Positions 1 through 7,156 of a stretch of 9,430 bases of DNA are shown one piece after another. The notes beneath the pieces are model-generated. The model saw nothing but the letters and a program-made list of their open reading frames with translations. It did no database searches and had not been told where the DNA came from. Position 1 is the first letter of the stretch, and every line of letters begins with the position of its first letter. The stretch spans positions 1-9,430 of the forward strand of contig JAUXCV010000046.1 of NCBI GenBank assembly GCA_030618675.1, read 5' to 3'. The stretch comes from Acidimicrobiia bacterium (lineage in GTDB: Bacteria; Actinomycetota; Acidimicrobiia; Spongiisociales; UBA5794). The position numbers were made by a program, and so were the translations under genes.

Positions 1-2
1 CG

Positions 3-701
3 CTTCGGCGCCTCGGTGTGCGCTACATGACGCTCACACACGCCGACAACAATGATTGGGCCGACTCCGCAACGGACGATCCTCGACACGGTGGCCTCAC
101 CGACTTCGGCGAGGAGGTCGTACGCGAGATGAACCGGATCGGGATGATCGTCGACATCTCGCACGTCTCGGCCGACACGATGCGCCACGCCTTGTCCGTG
201 AGCGACCGTCCCCTGATCGCATCGCACTCGGGAGCGTTCGCCCTCGCTCCGCACGCACGCAACGTCCCGGACGACGTGCTCAAGGGAGTGCGGGAGAACG
301 GCGGCGTTGTGATGGTGGTCTTCTATACCGCCTTCGTCGGTCGCGCGGCAGCGAAGAAGGCGGCCGGGCGCCTCGCTCTCGCACGCGAACTCATGAAGGA
401 ACTCGCCGACGAAGACGCCGTCGAAACCGAACTGGCCCGGCGGCTCGAGGAGGATCCCTTCCCCGACGTCACCGTATCCGACGTCGTCGACCACGTCGAG
501 TACATCGCGGAGGTCGCTGGTGTCGATCACGTCGGTCTCGGCTCCGATTTCGACGGCGTCGACGTTCTGCCGGTCGGCCTCGAAGACGTCTCGACCTACC
601 CGGCCATCACGATCGAATTGCTGTCTCGCGGCTGGCAAGAACCGAACATCAGGAAGGTCCTGGGCGAGAACGCGTTGCGAGTGCTGGCAGCGAATGAATG
701 A
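3..701 (+). CDS. Membrane dipeptidase (peptidase M19, renal dipeptidase family), 5'-truncated
   Basis: C-terminal part of a zinc-dependent dipeptidase of the M19 family, which hydrolyses dipeptides. The reading frame is open to the window edge and reads LRRLGVRYMTLTH, the family's conserved strand, so the true start lies outside; the GTG at 18 is internal. Numbering from that GTG, family motifs appear in order: LTHADNNDWADSATD (6-20), GLTDFGEEVVREMNRIGMIVDISHVS (26-51), ASHSGAFALAPHARNVPDD (68-86) with His70 and His79 matching the two zinc-ligand histidines of the family, and GLGSDFDGV (173-181) with Asp177 as the catalytic-site aspartate. The HxD zinc motif and the bridging Glu lie upstream of the window. 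It ends in TGA and converges on the hdrB-like gene with only 17 bp between stops. There is no evident functional link to the Hdr operon. Family assignment is firm; the substrate is not known. Confidence 0.93.
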   Translation, partial: LRRLGVRYMTLTHADNNDWADSATDDPRHGGLTDFGEEVVREMNRIGMIVDISHVSADTMRHALSVSDRPLIASHSGAFALAPHARNVPDDVLKGVRENGGVVMVVFYTAFVGRAAAKKAAGRLALARELMKELADEDAVETELARRLEEDPFPDVTVSDVVDHVEYIAEVAGVDHVGLGSDFDGVDVLPVGLEDVSTYPAITIELLSRGWQEPNIRKVLGENALRVLAANE

Positions 702-718
702 TTGACTGCGTCAGTAGA

Positions 719-1729
719 TCAGTGCTCTGAGATGCTTCGTTTCTTCTCGGTGGATGCGTCGGGGGCGTCGAGGGTGTACGCCCGGGTGAGGAACACTGAG
801 ATGTCCTCCATCGGCAGAGTCCCATCGGCAGCCTTCGCCAACGAGGCGAGACACATGGGACACATCGTTGTCACCTGGCTTCCACCGGTTCCTCGAAGTT
901 GCTTCACCCGCTCAACGGCGACGTCATGGGACTTGCTCGGGAAGAGCGCCTCGATCGGGCCGCCACAGCAGTAGGTCAGGTTCCTGCTTTCCCGTGGCTC
1001 GTTGATGGTGTACCCGGCTCGCTCGAGCAACCGGCGCGGCTCGTCGATTACACCTTCACTGCGGGCATAGAGACAGGAGTCGTGGATCACGACGTCCTCG
1101 TCGATACGCTGCAAGGGCTCGGCACCGGCCTCGGCAAGCACCTCCAGGTAGCTCTTCACCTCGACGTCGAAGCCATCGATCATGGTCGGGTACACGCTCC
1201 GGAGCATGTTGGTGGTGTGGGGGTCGAGCGTGATCACCTTCCGAACCCCGTGTTTGCGCAACGTGGCGTCCACCCGTTTGGCGTGCGTGCGCAATGTTCC
1301 GTCGACCCCCATGTCGTAGGCGAGAGCTCCGGCGTACAGGTCGTCTTCATAGAGGTAGCCGAACTCCACTCCCGCCTGCTGGAGCAATCGGGCGATGTTG
1401 CGGAGTATCTGGTTGTATCGCTCTATCTCAGCCCGAGACGGCCGTGCGCCGATCGCAGACAGATTGACGAACCGGTTCGCGAACCTCCCCATGAACACCC
1501 AATTGGCCAGGAAGGTGTCCTCGACGCGCGCCAGCAGCTTCACCATGGCGATGATGTACGGGAGCAGTTGATACATGGCACCCGTGTAGAGCACGGTTTC
1601 GCCCCCATGCGGGATGTCGAGTCCGTCTGCCCAGCGGGTGGCCTTCTTGGCGGACAACGGGAAGACGGAGCCCCGTTTCTCGAGATTGTCAACCATCAAG
1701 CCGACGATGTCACCGGTGGGCAGCGGCAT
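719..1729 (-). CDS. hdrB: HdrB-like heterodisulfide reductase subunit B, with only one intact CCG cluster motif
   Basis: A 336-aa CCG-domain protein of the HdrB family, the subunit that in methanogen Hdr carries non-cubane [4Fe-4S] clusters and reduces the disulfide substrate. The C-terminal CCG motif is complete: Cys219, Cys254-Cys255 in YCCGG, and Cys290/Cys293 in CPMC. The N-terminal CCG region can be recognised by its surroundings but has lost its cysteines: YTGA at 48-51 where a Cys follows TG in relatives, LYAGALAYDMG at 131-141 in place of a CCG segment, and DPHT at 169-172 in place of CPHC. The protein should therefore bind one cluster rather than two. The start ATG at 1729 is chosen because it has AGAGGAG just upstream and begins at the usual family N-terminus; the frame is open further upstream to 1843, but that part is antisense to nothing sensible and overlaps hdrC heavily. 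The gene overlaps the end of hdrC by 20 nt and is the last gene of the operon. The substrate is unknown; a protein persulfide or disulfide is plausible from the tusA/dsrE context. Confidence 0.88.
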   Translation of the reverse strand: MPLPTGDIVGLMVDNLEKRGSVFPLSAKKATRWADGLDIPHGGETVLYTGAMYQLLPYIIAMVKLLARVEDTFLANWVFMGRFANRFVNLSAIGARPSRAEIERYNQILRNIARLLQQAGVEFGYLYEDDLYAGALAYDMGVDGTLRTHAKRVDATLRKHGVRKVITLDPHTTNMLRSVYPTMIDGFDVEVKSYLEVLAEAGAEPLQRIDEDVVIHDSCLYARSEGVIDEPRRLLERAGYTINEPRESRNLTYCCGGPIEALFPSKSHDVAVERVKQLRGTGGSQVTTMCPMCLASLAKAADGTLPMEDISVFLTRAYTLDAPDASTEKKRSISEH

Positions 1730-2063
1730 GGTGCTCCTCTCTTCCCCGGCCTGTGTCCAACCCGAACACCTCATCGCCGATGTAGCTACGCAAGAAACGC
1801 ACGTTCTCGACGATGTGGACATTGGAGGTGCAGTTCTCCTCACACAGCTTGCAGAGGAGACACTGGAAGATGGTGTCGGTCTCTTCGAGCACCTCGTCTT
1901 TGAGACCGAGGATCGCGTACCGGAACAGCTTGCGAGGCATCAGGTCGATCGCCAACGGACACACTGCGCTGCAGATCCCGCAGTTCAGGCATGCCCAGGC
2001 GTTGAATTCATCGGACGTCGTCACGGCTTCTGCGAATTCCATGTCGACTTGGGATGCGGCCAC
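1710..2063 (-). CDS. hdrC: HdrC-like heterodisulfide reductase subunit C, two [4Fe-4S] ferredoxin protein
   Basis: A 117-aa iron-sulfur protein of the HdrC family, which relays electrons between HdrA and HdrB. Two complete [4Fe-4S] motifs are present: CLNCGICSAVCP (Cys25, 28, 31, 35) and CLLCKLCEENCT (Cys68, 71, 74, 78), separated by a helical linker with the family-like LMPRKLFRYAILG segment. No transmembrane helix or signal peptide is seen, so it should be cytoplasmic. A GTG start at 2063 is preferred because AAGGAG lies 8 nt upstream (2072-2077); an ATG at 2042 (MEFAEAV) is the alternative. It follows the small winged-helix gene after 5 nt, and its 3' end overlaps the hdrB start by 20 nt, which points to translational coupling. 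The length is short but normal for soluble HdrC; the tail after residue 104 is hydrophilic and probably shaped by the overlap. Confidence 0.92.
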   Translation of the reverse strand: MAASQVDMEFAEAVTTSDEFNAWACLNCGICSAVCPLAIDLMPRKLFRYAILGLKDEVLEETDTIFQCLLCKLCEENCTSNVHIVENVRFLRSYIGDEVFGLDTGRGREEHHAAAHR

Positions 2064-2068
2064 TTCTC

Positions 2069-2311
2069 CTACTCCTTCTCGACGAGGGCGTACTGGAAGT
2101 AGTCATCCGCTGTGGGTTGGCTGCTCTCCTTGATGTGGCCGTACCTTCTGGCCGCCATCACCCAGTGCATGACCTCGTAGGTCGGGTACCCGAGCGCCTG
2201 TGCGATCTCGGGTACGGTCTTCGGCCCATCCTCCAGCGTGGCCAGCAGGCGGTCTCGTACAGCCATCTCGTCTCGCATGACCTCGCGGGGTTCTCGCATC
2301 ATCTCAGACAT
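2069..2311 (-). CDS. Small winged-helix/HTH-like protein of unknown function inside the hdr operon
   Basis: An 80-aa acidic protein. Residues 19-61 look like a winged helix-turn-helix: a first helix RDRLLATLEDG, then KTVPEIAQALGYPTYEVMHW as a plausible helix-turn-helix, and a following helix plus turn ending in YGHIK. The C-terminus (DDYFQYALVEKE) would form the wing strand. ATG at 2311 has GGGGAG 5 nt upstream and overlaps the end of the second hdrA by 8 nt; the stop is 5 nt from the hdrC start. Being embedded between hdrA and hdrC, it is surely co-expressed with the complex. It could be an autoregulator (MarR/ArsR-like fold) or a small structural or accessory subunit; the sequence does not decide. 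No cysteines are present, so it is not a redox or sulfur-carrying protein. I do not recognise a named family member. Confidence 0.8.
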   Translation of the reverse strand: MSEMMREPREVMRDEMAVRDRLLATLEDGPKTVPEIAQALGYPTYEVMHWVMAARRYGHIKESSQPTADDYFQYALVEKE

Positions 2312-4016
2312 TGATGCTCCCCAAGGCTTCGATCATCGCCCGAATCTGCTGATCGGTGGAACCACGCAACTGAATCGCTCCTTCGGGGCAGGCCGGCACA
2401 CACGCCCCACTTCCCTTGCAGATGGCCTGGTTCACCTCCGCCACCTCCTTGTCCTGGAATCGGACCTTCTCGATCGAGCCATACAGACAGGCACTCACGC
2501 ATTCGTCGCACCAGATGCACAGATCCGGATCCACGGTGGCGATCAACGGCTCCAGTTCGACATACCCCTTCTTCAGCAGTGCTGCGCTCTTCGCCGTTGC
2601 CGCCAGCGCCGAAGCCACACTCTCCGCCGAGTTCCTGGGAGCCTGTGCGGTGCCGGCGATGAACACCCCGTCGATGACGGTCTCGACCGGCCGGAGCTTC
2701 GGATGGATCTCCAGGAAGAAACCGTCCAAACCCACCGGAAGCTTGAGCACGTCGTTCAGGGCGCGATTGTCCCGAGGCTCCATGGCGGTGACCAGCACCA
2801 CCAGGTCCGTGTCGAGTGCCAGTTCCTTGCCCTCGGTCAAGATGTCCTTGACCGTCACCCGGCAACTGCCGTTGTCGAGATCGACCCGGGGAGGCTCAGA
2901 AGCATCGAACTTGATGAAGACGGAACCCCTCTGGCGGGCTTGCTGGAAAAGGGTCTCGTACTTGCCGTAGGTACGGATGTCTCGATACAGGTGGTACTGG
3001 TGCACCGAGGGCGATCGCTCATGAGCCACCAGGGAGGCGTGCATCACGGCGTTGCAGCAGTAGCGCGAGCAGTATGTATGACCGTTGTCTTCGCAGCGGT
3101 CTCCCACGCAGTAGATGTAGGTGATGCTCCTCACAAGCCTGCCGTGGTGTTCAAGCGGCCCCTCAGAATCGTCGAGGAGCTCTTTGAATTCCGGCAGGGT
3201 CAGAACGCGGTCGCTGCCGTATCCGTGCTCTCCCGCGGCGGGCTGATAGACATCGAAACCGGTAGCCACGATGATCGCACCCACGCTCAGCGAGATGCGT
3301 TCCCCGGCCACGGCCAGGGTGACCGAGAAGTCGCCGATACTCCCCGATTTCCCGACGAGTTCGGCGCTCGTGTAGACCGTGATGTTGTCCCTGGCGTCGA
3401 TCTCGCGAACCAGTTGCGCTATCAGTTCGTTTCCTATCCGATCATGCGGGTACATCTTGCCGAAGCCACCGACCCATCCCCCGACCCGCTCCTCCTGCTC
3501 GATCACGAACGCGGAGATGCCGAGATCGGACAGGGCCAACGCCGCCCGCAACCCGGTGATCCCGGCGCCCACCACCAGAGCCCGGGGGACCGTGTCGATC
3601 CGGGTCTTCTCGAGCGGTTCGGTGTACCAGGCCTTGGCGATGCCCGCCCGGGTCATGCCGACTGCCTTGTCGGTGGCAAGGACCGGTAGATCGGTGTGAG
3701 CCCAGGAACACTGCTCACGGAGATTCACCTGCACGTACTGGTACGGGTTGAGCCCGGCCCGTTCTGCGACTCCCCTGAAGGTCTGCAGATGGAGCGTCGG
3801 AGAGCAGGAAGCAACCACGATGGCGTCAAGTTCGCGCGTGTTGATATCGTCGATAATCTCCTGCTGGGCAGCATCCGAACAAGCGAACATCGTGGTCTTG
3901 GCGATCACCACGCCATCTTCGCCGGCGACTTCGTCCCGGACCCGCTCGCAGTCGACGTAGTCGGAGATGTTGCCGCCGCAGTAGCAGATGTACACACCGA
4001 TCCGACGCTCGCTCAT
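2304..4016 (-). CDS. hdrA: HdrA-like FAD/iron-sulfur subunit (second HdrA), with N-terminal domain and C-terminal ferredoxin domain
   Basis: A 570-aa HdrA-family flavoprotein, the electron-distributing subunit of Hdr complexes. Domains in order: the N-terminal HdrA domain with CYCGGNISDYVD (11-22), FACSD (44-48), ASCSPTLHLQTFR (69-81) and LREQCSWAHTD (99-109), cysteines that in relatives bind a [4Fe-4S] cluster; an FAD Rossmann motif GAGITGLRAAL (150-160); IIVATGFD (248-255); a Cys-rich CVGDRCED...YCSRYCC block (303-321); GVFIAGTAQAP (450-460); and a C-terminal 2x[4Fe-4S] ferredoxin domain, CIWCDECVSAC (500-510) and CKGSGACVPACP (533-544). The ferredoxin insert that standard HdrA carries in the middle of its flavin domain is absent here but present in the upstream HdrA. 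Its ATG at 4016 overlaps the upstream stop as ATGA, a classic translational coupling. It is predicted to accept or pass electrons to HdrC, perhaps also ferredoxin. Family assignment is firm; whether it bifurcates electrons is unknown. Confidence 0.93.
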   Translation of the reverse strand: MSERRIGVYICYCGGNISDYVDCERVRDEVAGEDGVVIAKTTMFACSDAAQQEIIDDINTRELDAIVVASCSPTLHLQTFRGVAERAGLNPYQYVQVNLREQCSWAHTDLPVLATDKAVGMTRAGIAKAWYTEPLEKTRIDTVPRALVVGAGITGLRAALALSDLGISAFVIEQEERVGGWVGGFGKMYPHDRIGNELIAQLVREIDARDNITVYTSAELVGKSGSIGDFSVTLAVAGERISLSVGAIIVATGFDVYQPAAGEHGYGSDRVLTLPEFKELLDDSEGPLEHHGRLVRSITYIYCVGDRCEDNGHTYCSRYCCNAVMHASLVAHERSPSVHQYHLYRDIRTYGKYETLFQQARQRGSVFIKFDASEPPRVDLDNGSCRVTVKDILTEGKELALDTDLVVLVTAMEPRDNRALNDVLKLPVGLDGFFLEIHPKLRPVETVIDGVFIAGTAQAPRNSAESVASALAATAKSAALLKKGYVELEPLIATVDPDLCIWCDECVSACLYGSIEKVRFQDKEVAEVNQAICKGSGACVPACPEGAIQLRGSTDQQIRAMIEALGSINV

Positions 4017-6718
4017 GTCCGCACCCTTTCCACATAGGCGCCGGCCAAAGCAGCGGCGGCAGCCGAGTGAAGGATCGTGTCGGGAATGTCCATGACCGCC
4101 GTTGTCGATCCGGCCGCGAACACACCGTCGATGGTCGTCTGCGCCGGGCTGAGATCCTCATCGATCTCCCTCACGTAGTTGTACGCATCGGACTCCAGTC
4201 GTCCATCGGAAAACAGACCCAGAGCATCCTGATTCGGCAGCATGCCGACCGACAGAACGACGAGGTCGTGCTCGGCTTCGACCACCCGACCGTCGCCTGC
4301 GATGTTCTCGTAACGAACGATGAGATTGCCGTCATCCCCACCGCTCACGTCCGCCACTTTGCCCTTCACGAAGTACGTGCCCATGGCCTTGGTCTGCTGG
4401 TAGAACTCCTCGAACCCCTTTCCGAAAGCCCGAACATCGATGTAGTAGATCGTCACGTCTGCGAGAGGCACGGAGCCCATGATGAGCTGTGCTTGCTTCA
4501 CGGTGTACATGCAGCACACTCGCGAGCAGAGCTCGGTTCCGACGTGGCAATCTCGGGATCCGGCGCACAGGATGTAGGCGATGTTCTCGGGGATCTTCCC
4601 ATCCGAGGGCCGTATGACCGAGTTGTATGGCCGGGTCGGCGACAGGAGTCGATCCATCTGCATGGCGGTGATGACGTTGGGGAATCGTCCGTAGCCGTAC
4701 TGGGGTTTCTGCAGCGGCTGGAAGAGATCGAATCCGGTGGAAACCACCACCGAACCCGCGTTGACCGTGAGGGTCTGATCACGCCGATCCAGATCGATGG
4801 CATGGCCGGAGCAGACGGCGAGACACTGGTGACACTCCGAGCAACCGCCACAGTCCAGGCATCGGCCTGCACCGGCCCGGGCCTCGTCCTCGGTCAAGGG
4901 CAGTTCCACCTCGGCGAAGTCGTCGATCCGATCCGCGACCGGGCGTTCCGCTTCCCGGGCACCGTTGAGATGCCGGTACGTGCTTTGCCGGGCGAGCACC
5001 TCATCCTTCTCGACGACCGGCAAGTGCCGATCGTATTCCTTGACGTCGAGATCCGCACCGGAGAGGAAGAGGTCGATGAAGTGCGCAGCCCTCCGGCCCT
5101 GGCCGAGAGCGTCGGTGATCGAACTGGGACCGGTCACCACGTCTCCGCCGGCGAACACGTGCGGGATCGCGGTCTGGAGGGTTCCGGGATTCGCCCCGAC
5201 CCGGCCGTTCTGAGTGACACCGGGCCCGTCCTCCAAGCCGGCAGTTGACGGCACCAACCCGATGGCGATGATCGCTAGATCCACGTCGGCGACCGCTTCG
5301 GATCCCTCAACGGGGAGCGGTCGACGTCGGCCGGAATCGTCCGGTTCGCCGAGTCGCATCCCGATCGACTCGGCCCGGTTCAGCTTGCCCTCTTCCCCGT
5401 GGAAGCGGACCGGGACCTGGAGATACTCGAACTCGATCCCCTCGTCCATAGCGGCCTCGATCTCCCAGTCGAAAGCCGGCATCTCTGCCCGGCTCCGCCG
5501 GTACTGGATCGTGACCCGGTCAGCACCCAGCCGGCGAGCCACCCGGGCGGAGTCGATGGCTACGTTGCCGCCTCCTACCACCAGGACATGCTGACCGGCG
5601 AGATCGATTTCGTCTCCCTTGTTCACTCTCCGCAGGAATTCGAGGGATCTGACCACCCCATCGAGATCCTCGCCCTCGATGCCCATGACTCGATCCCGGG
5701 CCGCTCCAAAGGCGACGAACACCGCGTCGAACCCCATGTCCTCCAGATCTGCCAGATCGTTGATTCGCTGGCTGAGACGGATCTCGACCCCCAGGGCGGT
5801 TACGTTCTTGATATCCCGGTCCACGACCTCGTTGGGCAACCGATATGAGGGAATCGCGTAGCGAAGCATTCCCCCCGGTTGGGCGTCCGCCTCGAAGATG
5901 GTCACCGAGTACCCCTTCTTGGCCAGGTCGTAGGCAGCGGACAGGCCGGCCGGCCCGGATCCCAGCACCGCCACCTTCTCATCGAGACGCTGGTCGGGGG
6001 GTCCCTGCTTCGGCTCGGGGTATCGCTCGTAGTAGTCATCCGCCACGAACCGTTTCAGCAAGCGGATCGGAACCGCTCCCTCGAGTTCGCCCCGGGTGCA
6101 CTCGTCTTCGCACGGCGCGTAGCAGGCTCTTCCGAGAGATCCGGGGATGGCGGTGTCTTCGAGTATCAGGTCCATCGCCTCTTCGTAGAGGCCGCTCCGC
6201 ACGAGAGCTACGTACCCGTGCGCTTTGATTCCCGCCGGACAGTCGAACGTGCAAGGCGAGGTGCCGGCTCGTTCGATAACCGCCTTCTTGGGGACCGCCT
6301 GCGAGTAGGGGATGTAGGCAGCCCTGCGCGCCAGCAGATCGAAGTTGAACTGGTCGGGAATCGCCACCGTGCAGGCGATCTCGCAGTTGCCGCATCCGGT
6401 ACACCGATCCGCATCCACATACGTGGCCTTCTGATCGATGCTCACCTGGAAGGTCCCGTCCGGCTCTCTTTCTATCTCGGTCACCTCGGCGGACGTCAAG
6501 GTCGTCACCTGTGGATGGTGAAACGTTGCCGCCATCTTGGGCGTGGCGATGCAACTGGCGCAATCGAGGGTGGGGAACACCTTGCTCAGCAGGATCATCT
6601 TCCCACCGATGGTCGCTTCCTTCTCGACCAGGAGAACCGAGTAGCCCATATCTCCAAGGCTCAAGGCGGATTCCATGCCCGCCGTTCCGCCTCCCACCAC
6701 TAGGGCGTCGTAGTCCAT
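4013..6718 (-). CDS. hdrA: HdrA with an embedded GltD/NfnB-type NAD(P)H oxidoreductase module (fusion flavoprotein)
   Basis: A ~901-aa fusion (906 if it starts at the GTG at 6733). In the 906-aa numbering: HdrA FAD motif GGGTAGMESAL (14-24); LDCASCIATPKM (57-68); ferredoxin motif CTGCGNCEIAC (111-121); then HdrA-like YIPYSQAVPKK (140-150). At about 158 it switches to a nearly complete GltD/NfnB module: Fe-S region Cys161, Cys165, Cys204, Cys208, Cys212; FAD site GSGPAGLSAA (258-267); GGMLRYAIPSYRLP (287-300); NAD(P)-binding VVGGGNVAIDSARVA (385-399) with YRRSRAEMPA (411-420); AGGD (528-531); and DALGQGRRAA (541-550). At about 624 it returns to HdrA with CLDCGGCSECHQCLAVC (625-641), VVVSTGFDLFQP (662-673), RPSDGKIP (708-715), CAGSRDC...CSRVCC (723-741) and GVFAAGS (870-876). 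It should hold two FADs and several [4Fe-4S] clusters and connect NAD(P)H to the Hdr complex. ATG at 6718 sits 1 nt past the upstream stop and starts like other HdrA (MDYDALVVGGG); neither start has a strong ribosome site. It lacks the N-terminal and C-terminal HdrA domains, which the next gene supplies. Confidence 0.92.
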   Translation of the reverse strand: MDYDALVVGGGTAGMESALSLGDMGYSVLLVEKEATIGGKMILLSKVFPTLDCASCIATPKMAATFHHPQVTTLTSAEVTEIEREPDGTFQVSIDQKATYVDADRCTGCGNCEIACTVAIPDQFNFDLLARRAAYIPYSQAVPKKAVIERAGTSPCTFDCPAGIKAHGYVALVRSGLYEEAMDLILEDTAIPGSLGRACYAPCEDECTRGELEGAVPIRLLKRFVADDYYERYPEPKQGPPDQRLDEKVAVLGSGPAGLSAAYDLAKKGYSVTIFEADAQPGGMLRYAIPSYRLPNEVVDRDIKNVTALGVEIRLSQRINDLADLEDMGFDAVFVAFGAARDRVMGIEGEDLDGVVRSLEFLRRVNKGDEIDLAGQHVLVVGGGNVAIDSARVARRLGADRVTIQYRRSRAEMPAFDWEIEAAMDEGIEFEYLQVPVRFHGEEGKLNRAESIGMRLGEPDDSGRRRPLPVEGSEAVADVDLAIIAIGLVPSTAGLEDGPGVTQNGRVGANPGTLQTAIPHVFAGGDVVTGPSSITDALGQGRRAAHFIDLFLSGADLDVKEYDRHLPVVEKDEVLARQSTYRHLNGAREAERPVADRIDDFAEVELPLTEDEARAGAGRCLDCGGCSECHQCLAVCSGHAIDLDRRDQTLTVNAGSVVVSTGFDLFQPLQKPQYGYGRFPNVITAMQMDRLLSPTRPYNSVIRPSDGKIPENIAYILCAGSRDCHVGTELCSRVCCMYTVKQAQLIMGSVPLADVTIYYIDVRAFGKGFEEFYQQTKAMGTYFVKGKVADVSGGDDGNLIVRYENIAGDGRVVEAEHDLVVLSVGMLPNQDALGLFSDGRLESDAYNYVREIDEDLSPAQTTIDGVFAAGSTTAVMDIPDTILHSAAAAALAGAYVERVRT

Positions 6719-6719
6719 G

Positions 6720-7154
6720 TCAATCCGTTTCACTCGTGGGTCCGAGCGCCTTCAACGCATCGGAGAACTGCTGCATGTGGCGTACGAACGGCTCCGAGCA
6801 CACAGAGCAGATGGCCGCCATCTTCAATCGCTCCGGAGCGATGCCCTGCTCTCTCATCAGATCCTGGGTCTTGCCCACGATCTGAGCGGTCCGATCCGTG
6901 CAATCCGGTAGGAAGGGGCAATCGGTGCCGTCTGCAGCGATGAACACCCCATCGAAACCGTGGGCGAGAGCGTGCAGAATCCACTCCGGCCGGATCCCGC
7001 TCGAACACGCCACCGACATGGCCACGGCCGAGGGTGGATAGTGCAGATGGGTGCTGCCCGCCAGATCGATGCCGATGTCCGATATGGTGGCGGTCGAGAA
7101 CACCAGAATCCGAGGTTGGGTTCCCACCTCAGCCGTGTCGCTCTCCGCCAGCAT
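6720..7154 (-). CDS. mvhD: MvhD/FlpD-family electron-transfer protein with altered cysteine set
   Basis: A 144-aa protein of the MvhD/FlpD family, [2Fe-2S] proteins that normally carry electrons from a hydrogenase or dehydrogenase into HdrA. Supporting segments are RILVFS (15-20), DLAGSTHLHYPPS (30-42), VACSSGIRPEWILHALAHGFDGVFIAA (48-74) and GIAPERLKMA (104-113), all in the family order and spacing. The N-terminal CxxC that follows the FS strand in relatives is replaced by TATI (21-24), and the usual CGCHxGDCHY segment reads DGTDCPFLPDC (75-85). Cys50 and Cys79 are kept; Cys85 and a CSVC (116-119) are extra. ATG at 7154 is 2 nt after the tusA stop. The frame is open further to 7349, but that extension overlaps tusA and has no family similarity. 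The 3' end directly abuts (or overlaps by 14 nt) the HdrA fusion gene, its expected partner. Confidence 0.82.
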   Translation of the reverse strand: MLAESDTAEVGTQPRILVFSTATISDIGIDLAGSTHLHYPPSAVAMSVACSSGIRPEWILHALAHGFDGVFIAADGTDCPFLPDCTDRTAQIVGKTQDLMREQGIAPERLKMAAICSVCSEPFVRHMQQFSDALKALGPTSETD

Positions 7155-7156
7155 GG

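Noticed and set aside
702..718. Possible bidirectional terminator between the dipeptidase and hdrB genes
   Set aside because: Only a 4-bp inverted repeat (ACTG/CAGT) in 17 bp and no T-tract on either strand; too weak to call.
1730..1843. N-terminal extension of the hdrB-like protein to 374 aa
   Set aside because: The extension lies over hdrC coding sequence, is not family-like, and a good ribosome site precedes the ATG at 1729.
899..1903. Plus-strand open frame (334 codons) opposite hdrB/hdrC
   Set aside because: Shadow of the conserved CCG and ferredoxin proteins; no ribosome site or recognisable domain.
2238..3689. Long plus-strand open frame (483 codons) opposite the second hdrA
   Set aside because: Antisense to a clear HdrA with all its motifs. 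The translated product is rich in Arg/His/Gly/Asp without any family motif, as expected from GC-rich antisense frames.
4067..5248. Plus-strand open frame (393 codons) opposite the HdrA-GltD fusion gene
   Set aside because: Shadow frame; the minus strand encodes an uninterrupted, motif-rich flavoprotein.
4013..6718. The HdrA-GltD gene as two genes joined by an assembly or sequencing error
   Set aside because: The frame is open throughout, and HdrA sequence resumes after the GltD module, so a simple joining of two genes would not give this HdrA-GltD-HdrA order.
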